From Paraglomus occultum (taxonomy: Eukaryota; Glomeromycota; Glomeromycetes; Paraglomerales; Paraglomeraceae): a stretch of DNA of 18,158 nucleotides. The stretch is from contig CAJVPJ010000718.1 of NCBI GenBank assembly GCA_910592205.1, positions 1-18,158 of the forward strand. Reading direction: 5' to 3'. The notes beneath the pieces were generated by a model, which saw nothing but the letters and a program-made list of their open reading frames with translations, was not told where the DNA came from and searched no databases. Positions 1 to 10,379 of the stretch are shown here, piece by piece. The position numbers were made by a program, and so were the translations under genes. Positions within the stretch are counted from its first letter, which is position 1; every line of letters begins with the position of its first letter.

Positions 1-351
1 CAGCTGTTGCTGGTTATACAGCGATAGTGATAGTGGTTAGTCTGGCACAGCTAGATAGCGTTTAGTATTCGAGTGATTAAGTGTGGAGAATAGAGGGAAT
101 GGTAAGCATTTAGGTCAACTCCACTCCCACACGGTAGTTCACAACACTGTTTCTGCACGTAATTCAATACATTCAGGCAGCTATTTACGCGAACATTTGT
201 TCGCAGGATTCCATTAATTCCGCCTTTCTTCGTGAAAGTGCATTGTGTACCTCCTTCGTGGAGTGTTACTTTTTTTCCACCCTCGCTTAAATGAGGACCG
301 CCATCCGGCTCATGGATGTGCATTTCACCCTTCACTCTTGTGTTGAAGTGC

Positions 352-1165
352 ATGCTCCCTTCCACGCGTGAAGGCACTCACTGTGCCGGCGAAGCGAGTG
401 TGGGCAATTGTCGTCCCTGTTCTAGTGACAGGTCGTGTCGGGTGCACTCTTTTTGCTCGCATTGACTCATTCCTTTTTTTTTAATTATAGCGCTTCCGAA
501 GTACCGATCGAGGCCTGCTGCGGACGTGCCGAACAGTCTGTCCTTGTTACGGGGACGCTCGACGGAGTTCGGTACGAAAAGCTCGAGCAATGGCTTCGTA
601 GTATGACGGCGTTGCTGTTCGAACACATTATAAAGAAACAAGTAAACAGGTCAGTGCTCGATGTAGCTCGTTATCATCGAATTTCTTAGCATCTGACCAA
701 TTGCTTATTTTCAGTTCATTTCTTTCCCGTGTAGCCGCAGGCAATTTTTTTTTTGCTCACAAGGGGCACGCCTACAACGGGCCCGCTGGCGGCACGGTGA
801 GGTTTTCCGAGGCGACGTATTTCAAACCCGATAGAAAATCGCTTACATAACAAACGTACGTATAAGTTTCTGCGTTGTTTTTTTATTTTCGAGTCTGACC
901 AGATGGTTTTAATGCGCTCGACCTTCCTGCAAATGTTGTCACCCTTTTTGGGAGCATCGAACGGCGGCGCTGATAACCAGTCGGCGAATAGGGAATCGCC
1001 GCCGTACGCTCTTTATGAGAACCGAGGGTCAGTATAATCATGCAACAGTTCTAAAAATCCACGTTATTGATTGTTTTTTTTTTGCGAAATAGCTCATACA
1101 CCGTGTGCGTCTGCGCGCCCGGCGTATCCGATAAAGACCAAGTCCACGATATAAGCAGTTGTTAA
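352..1165 (+). CDS. Unrecognised small five-exon gene, about 172 aa
   Basis: I do not recognise this protein. The model is built from splice signals: exons 352-431, 491-649, 715-796, 903-1027 and 1093-1165, all with GT donors and AG acceptors preceded by T-rich tracts. Phases agree at all four junctions and the total (519 nt) divides by three. The start ATG at 352 is a choice: the frame is open back to 295, an in-frame ATG lies at 316, and earlier exons could exist. The product has a CxxC-like NCRPC near residues 19-23, a CC pair at 36-37, a probable helix around EQWLRSMTALLFEHIIKKQ, and a Cys-rich end containing YTVCVCAPGVSDKDQV (about 151-166). That last piece loosely recalls the entry strand of Hsp20-like domains, too weakly to assign. 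Exons are more GC-rich than the surrounding DNA. The third exon is the least certain; an acceptor after 763 is an alternative. Confidence 0.55.
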
Positions 1166-1169
1166 TAAA
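1164..1169 (+). terminator. Polyadenylation signal AATAAA of the five-exon gene
   Basis: AATAAA overlaps the TAA stop codon of the upstream five-exon gene. Canonical signals usually sit 10-30 nt before the cleavage site, so the 3' UTR would be very short. The coincidence of this hexamer with the predicted stop supports the gene model, though AATAAA is common in AT-rich DNA. Confidence 0.4.
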
Positions 1170-3434
1170 AGTTCCCCAAAAAAGTCAATTAGCTTTAGAA
1201 TAGTGCAAAAACTATGTTACATTTGTCTAGTAGATACAGCTGATACATACGTTTTACTGTTGATCGTGGCGTTTATGTAATACAAATCACAAGTCTGTAA
1301 ATAAACGGTCACTAGAAGGCAGTAAGTTTTGTTGATATGTCATGTATTATAAGTTAGAGATTTATATGTTGCTTCATAGGGTCAATACAGTGCAATATAA
1401 ACAAACAACGACGAAACTCGCCTCGATAAAGTAACTGCGAGGATTTTATACCTTTTTATTTGCAATTCAATAAACTTACTGTATGAGTTTGACCGATATA
1501 AAATTAGTTTGATGTTACTATTACGCATTTTAATGTTTACGCATACATGGTCTGGTGCGTCAAATATAAAATGCAAGCTAAAAGTAAATTCAACAATATG
1601 CATTTGATGGCAATTGACGCGCCAATGTCTTCTAATACACAAACGTCGTGCCGTCAACATTGAATATTCATTGTTACAATTGTCGAGTCGAAGAGTGTTT
1701 GTATACTGATATCGAAACTTGGTTATTTCAATCGAGTTTGACAATCTCTATCTCTGCTAATTATACTGTAATATGACGTGTTGGTGGTCTTTAAAAGTGT
1801 TTGCAATTACGATTTTTTGTAATATATGTTGCTGATGTAATCCTAGGCTTCGGGACACTGCTGTTATATCTACTAGCGAAATTAGAATAAGAAATCTAAA
1901 CGTATCAACAACAGCGCGCATTTTAATCAAAAAGTATTGCAAATCGAGACGGTGAACTTTGTTGAAACACCTGCAAAATATTGACGAGGAATGGCTGGGA
2001 TTAGTGAGGGAAATATCGATTACGCTTACCAATAAGAGATGTTAACAGTTTCCGGCTCTATCAGTATACCTGGCGACTAAGAGATAATTTAAAAATGTAT
2101 TATTACATTAATTTTAAGAGGTATTATTCAAAGGTGGCTCAACTTAGGTATTTGATCGGTCAGAAGGTGCTAAGATCGAAAGACGCAAAGATGGCTGCTT
2201 TTACATACAGTATTTCCACGGCTATGTTGCAATCACCTTAATGTTGTCCTTTTGCATTATTTTTAGATCGGATGTTTATGCCACTGCGTAATCCACTAAA
2301 GTATACTTCGTTATTGACTCCGCGCACTCATTGTACCTTAATACCCTATTTGAATATTAGACAGTAGAGGACGTATTTTATACGACTACATATACTGCAC
2401 TGCACGAACACATCCGCCTATCATTGCTGAAAAAGTAGCTCGAACATATCAAAGTGGAATTAACAAACTTGTGAATTATCCTAACGATTAGACACAATCG
2501 CGCAATTTACTACGCCAGGATGCTCTTATGAATATTCATGGTTCCCCGGACTGTAACAGAAGGTTGTCGACATACTTGTCAGCAGATAACATGCCAGATG
2601 TCTTAATTAGTAATCGAACATCAATACTCTGAAAAAAGCTTAAAAATAAACATTAATGCTAACCTTAAATAACAATTTGATTATCGTTGTACTAATTAAT
2701 AATAATTGAGCAAATCTTGTTAAAATAATTAATCTCACCGCGTATAAAGTGTTTAAAGTAAGAAGACAATCTTTCCAGCTCTGTCTCTTTAAATTTGTAT
2801 ATCTAACCTTTGCGCTCTTTATTTTTTTGAATAAATAACATTATTAAAAAAATTTTTTACATTCCAAATTTTTAGCTACAAATATAGCGAAAGTTCCAAG
2901 ACCCACATGGTTTGGGTGAGTCAGTTCGCTTGCACTTGCGAGAGGATGAACTACAGTAAACATTTGCGGATGCACAAATTTGTTGTGATTCTCACACGTT
3001 TGATACTACGGATCGTCAACTGTGACAAGACTCGTGTGCTAACGATTTTTCACTTGTGGTTTGATGAGATTAGATAGATGAACGGTTGGTGGTGATTTTG
3101 TATCCATCATTGTGACAATGCGAGAAAGAAAGGCTGATGTGAACTCTCAATTGTCGAGATTTATATATACATATACAGTATACTCATACAGTTTAATATT
3201 TTAGTCTGTAGTGATTACCTTCTATTGACGCAAATGACTGATAAAGAGTATCGAATGTTTTTCGTCGATAACGCTCCCACCCCTTTTGATTATACTTTTG
3301 GGTTCTATATATATTAAAATTACGTCTTTTCATTTTTTATAGTTTATACAAAGTAACGTACGATACTGTGTTGATATGACCAGCTGATGTACAAACACAC
3401 CCACAACCACACGCCTATCTCCACATTGATATCG
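1170..3434. other. AT-rich intergenic stretch, no supportable gene
   Basis: I find no recognisable gene, RNA or mobile element here. Two antisense open frames (1382-1744, 120 codons; 1757-2032, 91 codons) are rich in I, N, S, Y and R, as chance reading of AT-rich DNA would give. They show no family motif, and I could not join them with plausible introns. Confidence 0.5.
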
Positions 3435-4073
3435 TTATCCTGGGTGAACCCAGCGAACACGAAGAGGTGCTTGTATGGTATTCTCACCGTCGACAGAACC
3501 AACCTCTGACACATTGGCTATATTGTTCGTTAGTCCATCGTCTTCTTCCTCTTCGAAGAAGAATCTCGGGAGACGTAAGAGAGCTGCATCGAACACAGCG
3601 CTTGCTCTTTTCCACTCGGATAAGCCGCGATCCTGCGTGGCTCCAGAGCTGTTGCGTTGTTTTCGTCTTGTATAACAAATACAGCCCAGCCAACCGATTA
3701 ATATTCCGAAAGCGGCCACCGCGATAGCGATTCCAGCAACGACAGCTGGTTTACTGAGAATGTTGGTTTTAGCGGACGACGTCGTGTCTGAATTTGATGC
3801 ATCATTTGTAGGAGATGGATTTTCTGTTGAAGCAACGCTGGTTATTTGTGAAAGTGCAGTGGTCGTCGCAATTTGATTTGATGGTGTTGTGGTGCTTATT
3901 GTAGACGGAGGCTTATGAGTATGACGTTTGATTATTAACGATGATGGACTAGCTGTGGTTATTAAATCACCGCCATTCAATTGACCAGGTATTACAGCTC
4001 GTTGTGATGATGGATTAACTGATATTGCGAGAAGAATAAAAAGATAAACTGGGAAGACTCTGCTCCCCACCAT
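3435..4073 (-). CDS. Single-pass type I membrane protein, Ser/Thr-rich (sensor-like)
   Basis: Intronless frame on the minus strand. It is open from an ATG at 4127 (230 aa), but I start it at the second Met (4073, 212 aa). The TATA box sits only a few bases before the first ATG, so that ATG would lie upstream of transcription start, and the second Met begins a classic signal peptide (VGSRVFPVYLFILLAISV). Residues below count from 4127. After the signal comes a Ser/Thr/Pro-rich ectodomain (about 45-125), likely O-glycosylated, with a dibasic KR at 67-68 that a Kex2-type protease could cut. One hydrophobic span follows (about 127-151), then a basic stop-transfer TRRKQR. The cytosolic tail of about 75 aa carries an acidic FFFEEEEDD cluster. 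This plan matches fungal Wsc/Mid2-type cell-wall sensors and other glycosylated surface proteins. No Cys-rich WSC domain is present and I cannot name the family. Role at the plasma membrane is inferred from architecture only. Confidence 0.6.
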   Translation of the reverse strand: MVGSRVFPVYLFILLAISVNPSSQRAVIPGQLNGGDLITTASPSSLIIKRHTHKPPSTISTTTPSNQIATTTALSQITSVASTENPSPTNDASNSDTTSSAKTNILSKPAVVAGIAIAVAAFGILIGWLGCICYTRRKQRNSSGATQDRGLSEWKRASAVFDAALLRLPRFFFEEEEDDGLTNNIANVSEVGSVDGENTIQAPLRVRWVHPG

Positions 4074-4129
4074 TGTTGTGGCGCTTATGCTACTTTGCAG
4101 ATTGAGCAGTTGCAGTTTGATTGACATAC

Positions 4130-4137
4130 TTTTTATA
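4130..4137 (-). promoter_or_regulatory. TATA box of the membrane-protein gene
   Basis: The minus strand reads TATAAAAA, a strong TATA match, about 57 nt upstream of the preferred start codon at 4073. Transcription starting about 30 nt downstream would leave a roughly 25-30 nt leader and exclude the ATG at 4127. Confidence 0.45.
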
Positions 4138-4139
4138 TG

Positions 4140-7100
4140 GAATCATGTTTCCATCTTGGTGTTACCGTAAGGTGTTAATTATCTTGTTTCACAACATAGC
4201 ACAAACTGCTACATGCGACGAATTCTGCAAATGAAACCTATGAAACTACAATAACGTATAATAACAAATATATTGGTAAATACGTTCGTTGTAGTGACCA
4301 AAGATCGTTGTTTCATCGGAAAGATAGGGTATATATAGACAGCATGTTTGTTGATTACCCAAATCAACAGTATCGTGGGGAATGTGATGGTATATATCCT
4401 CTCAGCCAAGGAGTGATGTCTCGACCGGTACGTCTGGGCAGACACCCGTTTTAGGTTAGGAATGGTCAATCTGAATCACATGCAGCACAATACTTAAGCT
4501 TCAACCACAGTGCTGAATTATCCACTTTTTCTATTCAATCAATAGCAATTAGAAATATTGGTTGGATTCCCTTTTTCTTACGGAAAAGTACAAGTAGTTG
4601 AACGAATTCCTTATTGTAAAGTACGCATGTTTACTGATTAGTAAGGATTGATAATTAATTGCGACATTTAAATGAAACGATGGAAAAAATTTAATTTATC
4701 CTATCAACTATACATACGAAAAAAAGGGGATGAGGGTCGGCAGTAGCTTTACTATTATCAGAACAATCTTGAAGACTTCCGACTATGGCGACACCAAGCG
4801 TTGGATGTCGACACTGTGCCCTAAACTATAATGGTTAGTGTACGCCGTATTGGCCAAAGTAATTAGTTTTATCGTGATGACGCACAAACTTACATGTGAA
4901 TTGATAGCAATGATAATTTTGTGATGGCGAAAATAAGGATGATGCAGACAAGAAACTAGCTATTCCATTTCTATAGCATTCACTGCTGACACATTTAGAT
5001 AGTGAATTCTATAAATATACTTACCGGTTGCAACATGTAAATAAACGACAATCTCGCATACCGTTTGGAAATCTTGTAGAACCGTTGCCTCGGAAACAGG
5101 CGAATGAGGCAATGTGTTGGCGAATATCATTATCCAATACAGTCGGGCAATCGCTTATCCGATTGCGAATGCCCACAAACGCATCCCATCCAATACAATC
5201 ACTCGACCCGCTTACATCTTAGCAAGTTTCTTTCTGCATGTTGTGCTAACAGAAAAGTCCTCATCAAAAGGGGCGAACACACATATCAAAGTATCTGTTA
5301 CCATTATACAGTTTTCTTGTGCATAATCGTACTCCGCAACCCCTTACATACGTCTTTCTACGGCGTAAATATGTCTAAAAAAGGCATATCATCTTTAAAA
5401 ATGTCAAGTACATTAAAATGCATATTTGCGAAATGCACGTTTGGTCGTACATTAAAATACTATTGCGCTTTCTGTGAGAAAAAAAAAGAATAGAATCCTT
5501 TTTTTAGTTCGCTATCGTTGTGTGTAGCGTCAAAAAGTTAAAAAAAGAGTGAGAGATGAATGATAACGCAAAACACTGCGGTAAATAAACAAATTTTAGC
5601 AAATACCGTATGACGGATGACAATAAATGACAACTGATAAGCAAAACATACATGTCAATGTTGTGCGACGTTCTATTTACCCGTCCCCCCGATGCTTATT
5701 ATTATCGTTCCTAATTTGCTTGGATGAGGCTAATTTTTGTGACCTAAAAGATGGCTTAGATGGAACTGTTGTAACATCTTAGGGCTTGGTATTTTGTAAA
5801 CAAAGTGACAGTTCGCTACTTCCATGGAATTAGAATTTGCCTATTCCAAGTTCTCATATTGCTGACTAATTGGAGATAATGAGCGCTTGTTCTTGTTATT
5901 AAATTTAGTAATTCTATTACGCTGTCTATCATAAATGTTAAGGTATTTCCTATAAAGGAAATCCACTGTAAATGAAACACTCAATCGAGTGGCTCTCCAA
6001 TCTATCACCTAATTTAGTTCGAAACATAATGCCATCACGATAGTACTGCAATGCGTCGAGAATAAAAGATAACGGTTTACTAGTACACAAGCAAATACTT
6101 TCATGATTGATATGGACGTTTGTGTAGCATCTCTGGTACACGCACTTTCAAGTATGCAACAAAACGTGTTGATGCTGCGGAGATCTGTTACGATTGCTCC
6201 ATTAAACTTTGAGAACTGACCAATAATCTAATGTGGTTTTAGGCGTCAACTTTTTGACTTACACGTTTCCCAAAAAATGTTTACGTACGTTATCCAGTCC
6301 AGACGACAGGATAAACTAGCGCTTATGAAATCTTATGTCGCTATATACGCGACTTGAAATTTAGCCCTTCACTGCTCAAGTAATTTCTTGACAGATTTGT
6401 GCTCGGCTAACTGAGCTCGCAGAGATAGCAAGCTTCTGAGATACAGTATGCACCAAGTTTATATTTAAGGAAAGTTCTACTACATTAAGATAAAATAATC
6501 TTAATTTTTGTTATTACCAGCAGCACTGGATGCTGATGGACTCCTTCCGCCTAGTCCAAAATTGCCAGGGATAGGTTTGCGCGCTTATGAGAGAGCAATA
6601 GCACATACTAAGCAATATTTAGTTAGACCAGTAGTTTCATACTAATACCTATTTGGTGTCAAAGTTGAAAATTCAAAACAATAAATAAATGTATGTTCTC
6701 TAGTAGCATGGTGGACATAAAAGATTTATCTTTCAAAATAAATCGAAATAATTAATTAGTCTGTCGGAATGTAATTAGAAAAGCTTCTCTAACAAAGAAA
6801 ACCATAGTCTCCACAAGTGAAGTGCACTATTAGACACACTGAAAGTAAATAGACAAATCCGGCCAACAAATATCATAAAAATGAAAAGACAAACAAACAA
6901 TTAGATCTTAGAATTAACTCCAACTATCTGGTGCAATTATAATTTTCTTTAATTTATACAGTCAGCGTTTCGGTAAAGTATTTATGATGGAATACGGATC
7001 AGGAGCACAATAGAAGTGCAGAAAAGGTTCGACTGCATTGTGATAACCGAATGAAAAATTCCTTGCCAGACCCGTTGTCAGCGGCTTCCTCCCGCAAAAA

Positions 7101-8573
7101 TAGGGCCCTGTAGTGTCGGCTTGAGTCAACTTTTTAAGTATCTATTTTTTTGATTATTTTTTAGTATTGCGCATAGCTACTACTAATAAATTTCTTTCTG
7201 AATAAATAATTTCACGAATAATTTTACGTTAACTATAACTTTCACGATCAGTGTTTCGTACTACAATTTACAGTCCTAAACATATCTTATGCAATAGATA
7301 TGCACTCTCCATAGGCCTTTCTATACTGTTCGTAATAATTATAAATGCATGACTTCGAATAAAGATTACAATATTTTTAATCTAATCGCTACTCGTGATG
7401 ACCCATTAGTTTCGTTAATGTATATTTGGAAAACTAATAACATTGCCGTTTATCGTACGAACGAAGACGAATAATTTATCAACCGAAGGATATATGGGCC
7501 TGGAACGCAAACGGACGAAGAAATGCCTTTTACATATAAAGCATCTAATACCAGTTTATATTATATCGTAAATATTATTTCGTAATGAAGATGTAGTTCA
7601 GCCTCAACACAATATGTCTCTTTTCATTGTAATGCGTCTATTGGATCCATCAAGAGTATCCGCATTTTGCTTCGCGTCTCTATCACACTTTATGACTCCA
7701 ATACTCTACCACACTTTGGTATAGGTTGACAAAGTAATAGTTTAGCTTAAACAGCGTAACGATAAATTTACATATGTTGTGATGTATTGAGCGAGTATGT
7801 TATCGTAATAGTAGAAAGGGAGATGCACTTCAAACTCTCTATGACAATATTAATATTTATACAGTGTCGACAAAGAAATTAATTATTGCAACTCTTTAAA
7901 TTTACTCGTTTGCGTTATAATTTATCAGCCAAAATGTAAATAACATTTGTCTATTACGCATACTAATAAAAATTGAGTAAGCAGTCAAAATGTCAACAAA
8001 CACGTATGAACGACAGTTATGATTTTATCACATTATTGGAAAAAAGCATCAATTCTGTATTCTGGCTAACAAGGACCACAAAGTAACCAGTTACAACTAC
8101 GCGAAAGTGGCACATTAAAACATAGAGAATTTAGAGAAATTTTGACAGAAAAAATAAAAATTTGTTCTAGAGTCTGTCTAATAATGTAGTTGAATTAGAC
8201 TTGACGTCATTTTGAAAAATAGCGGTGAGTGAATATAATTATTAGATATTTGTATACAAAGTAGTTGGATTGCCATCGTAGTTATACTTCCTATAGACAT
8301 ACTACTTTATTATGACAAGAAAGAATGGAAAGAAAGACTATTAAACTTATAAAAGCACCTCTTGTCTTTGGAAGGTGGGTGAGTATAGGCAAGGATTCAC
8401 AGCTAGCGTGAAGAATAAGCATCAGGAAAGAACAAAACAAAATACAGTTGCACCTTGATTTATTCACGGCGTCGTGACCTTGTATAGTCGCTTAATAGAC
8501 GTGTGACAATATTGCCAATGTGACTATATCAATATCGAGATGTTGCTGTAAAAAATTTTAAAGTTAATTAAAC
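4140..8573. other. Long gene-poor AT-rich stretch
   Basis: No convincing gene, RNA or transposon was recognised in these 4.4 kb. The longest plus frame is 5104-5493 (129 codons); it ends in a Cys-containing stretch (CIFAKCTFGRTLKYYCAFC) but has no recognised domain, and three overlapping frames are open there. A short perfect inverted repeat, GCAATCG / CGATTGC with a 6-nt loop, lies at 5147-5166. Other antisense frames (4209-4469, 5950-6141) look random. Degenerate transposon sequence cannot be excluded by eye. Confidence 0.45.
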
Positions 8574-9670
8574 TATGTCGTTAACAATAGGAGATGTTAA
8601 TAACCCAGCAATTAACAACTTGCTTCGATCATCCTAGAAAGTGAACATGAACTCGAATGGATTTCTTTCGAGGAAATCACCAATATAGAACCAACTCAAA
8701 TTGACAACGTCTACTATGCTAGTTATTACGACAATTGTGAGTGAGTTTGCTAGAATATACTCACTTCCAACAGACGAATATTGCAATGACGATAAACAGT
8801 TCAGACGGTACAAAAAATAGCTTCGTAAACGCAACAAACTCATAATTGGATTTAGCGAGTATGATGACAAGTATTACATGGTTGTCGATATAGACTTTTA
8901 CCATTGTTACTTTCGATATGGATTCTGCACTGTGCTCTGATGTAGTCCTGCATAAACAATTGTCCGATGGATGAATAAGCAACTCGATGAGTTTATTAAG
9001 AGATCGCAAACTCACCAAATTATGCCTATCTGGAATGGATGAACTGGGTTTAATCTTGTATGGTCTACCTACTCGTGCATACACTAAATTGATTCCACTT
9101 GAGATAACAGATGAGACACATGATTTATATTATGCTGAGGTAAACTAGTTACTTATGCGTCATGTTTATTGGATAGTTTAAATAATTATTGACATATTAT
9201 TATTTCTACTAGTTATGTGATAAGTATCCTTGGATACCATGGGACTAGTGCATTGCATTGTGATCTTCATGGCGGAAACATAGTTGATACGCGTGATATC
9301 CATTTTTATATGCAATTTTGGTCTCTCACGGTCAATGAATTCACGCGCTTCAACCGTTCGAGGCGTCTTACCCTTTATTGCACCAGAAGTCTTTCAGACT
9401 TGCAAATTTACTCGGCAATCAGACATATATTTTTTTGGGATCATTATGTATTCAATTGCTACTGGTGAACCACCTTTTAGAGATAGGCAGTTCGATAGAG
9501 GCTTAGTATGTGATATTATGGGCGGACTACGACCATCGATGCCTGATTCTGCACCAGAGGAATACAAGAAACTTGCCGAGCTGTGTTGTGATGCTGACCC
9601 TGATGAGCGTCCTGATGCATTTTCATTTCGGTATGATATTGTCGAGCTTATCAAAATGGTGGATAATTAA
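8574..9670 (+). pseudogene. Decayed protein kinase of the Glomeromycotina-expanded family
   Basis: Kinase motifs occur in the right order but in different frames with stops between them. An ATG at 8574 opens about 20 codons. LEWISFEEITNIEP (about 8655-8696) matches the characteristic lead-in of this family (WIPY..F.NIE). The VALK strand appears as IAMTINSSDGTKN (from about 8783), with the catalytic Lys lost. The hinge region appears as IIGFSEYDDKYYMVV (from about 8840). The catalytic loop is HCDLHGGN near 9257. A one-base frameshift near the T-run at about 9301-9305 separates it from the rest of the C-lobe (to 9670). There the DFG position reads NFG, followed by GVLPFIAPE, SDIYFFGIIMY and a DPDERPDAF ending. 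The glycine loop is not recognisable. A live kinase would phosphorylate Ser/Thr or Tyr; this copy should be inactive. No set of introns I tried restores one frame. Sequencing error could explain one shift but not all. Confidence 0.75.
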
Positions 9671-10379
9671 ATACTAATTCTGACGTGTGGAATGCCGTTT
9701 ACCATAATGATGTAAAACCTTTGTCGTCTCGAGAAGGAGAGTAAATAGTCTAGTAAACTGGAGATCTGCCTAAACCAAGAAACAGATAGAATTTGGATTC
9801 TGCCGCAGGTATGAATACAATAATCGGTTATTAATGAAGTCAATTTACAATATTAACATCGTCCATCGCTTATTTAGTGACTCAAACACTCTAAATTAAA
9901 ATAAATTTATTCAAGGATATACTCCTACTCCTCTTTGAATTAAATAAATTAAATACGATATTAATATTAATATTTGCCGGGGTGGATCCTGCGCGTAGCA
10001 CAAGTTTGTCGCATTAGAAGATCCACTTGTTATTATATAAGGAAATCTGTATTAGTATCAGGTAGTAAAATTTACCTGATCTTGTAATAATAGATAATCT
10101 TAATCAATGGAATAAGTATTAGCATTACTCGCACAAAGATTTAAATTATTATGCGCCGAGTTGATGTGCGCGATATTCTTACAAGATAAACGTTTCTGCA
10201 GTCATAACCGGAAAGTTTGGCAATATTAATATTACTTTGACTCGCCTGCTAATAATTGTAATCATGAGAATTCTTTGAACTCTTCACCCCCTGAAAAAAA
10301 AGAAATTTGGTGCGCTTTATTACCATTCCCTACTATTATCTATTCATACTGTCCGATCACCAAGTTTTACCTTACTGCT
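9671..10379. other. Intergenic region upstream of INTS2
   Basis: This 0.7-kb stretch lies between the kinase pseudogene and the INTS2 start and presumably holds the INTS2 promoter. It is AT-rich, with a TATATAA-like run at about 10034-10040 (too far upstream to assign) and two ATATTAATATTA-type tracts (about 9957-9977 and 10220-10235). The upstream part of an open frame running into the INTS2 start from 10275 has no coding signature. Confidence 0.4.
10057..10080. repeat. Perfect 8-bp inverted repeat upstream of INTS2
   Basis: ATCAGGTA and TACCTGAT flank an 8-nt spacer (GTAAAATT) about 300 bp before the INTS2 start codon. It could be a dimeric factor-binding site or chance in AT-rich DNA; nothing here separates these. 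Confidence 0.35.

Noticed and set aside
491-649. Possible CobW C-terminal domain in the five-exon gene
   Set aside because: The TLDGVRYEKLEQWL segment looked suggestive, but the following RxKG segment and GTPase domain are absent.
1093-1165. Hsp20 / alpha-crystallin domain
   Set aside because: Only a short APGVSDKDQV stretch resembles the domain start; there is no room for the rest before the stop.
3467-3727. Plus- and minus-strand frames overlapping the membrane-protein gene (3467-3727, 3475-3675, 3484-3693)
   Set aside because: They are shadows of the Ser/Thr- and Glu-rich coding sequence and show no domain or signal of their own.
5104-5493. 129-codon plus frame with a Cys-containing C-terminus
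   Set aside because: Other frames are open there too, the Cys spacing fits no zinc motif I know, and no splice context or neighbour supports a gene.
8634-9084. Antisense frames over the kinase pseudogene (8634-8870, 8761-9084)
   Set aside because: The plus strand carries ordered kinase motifs through the same interval, so these are shadows.
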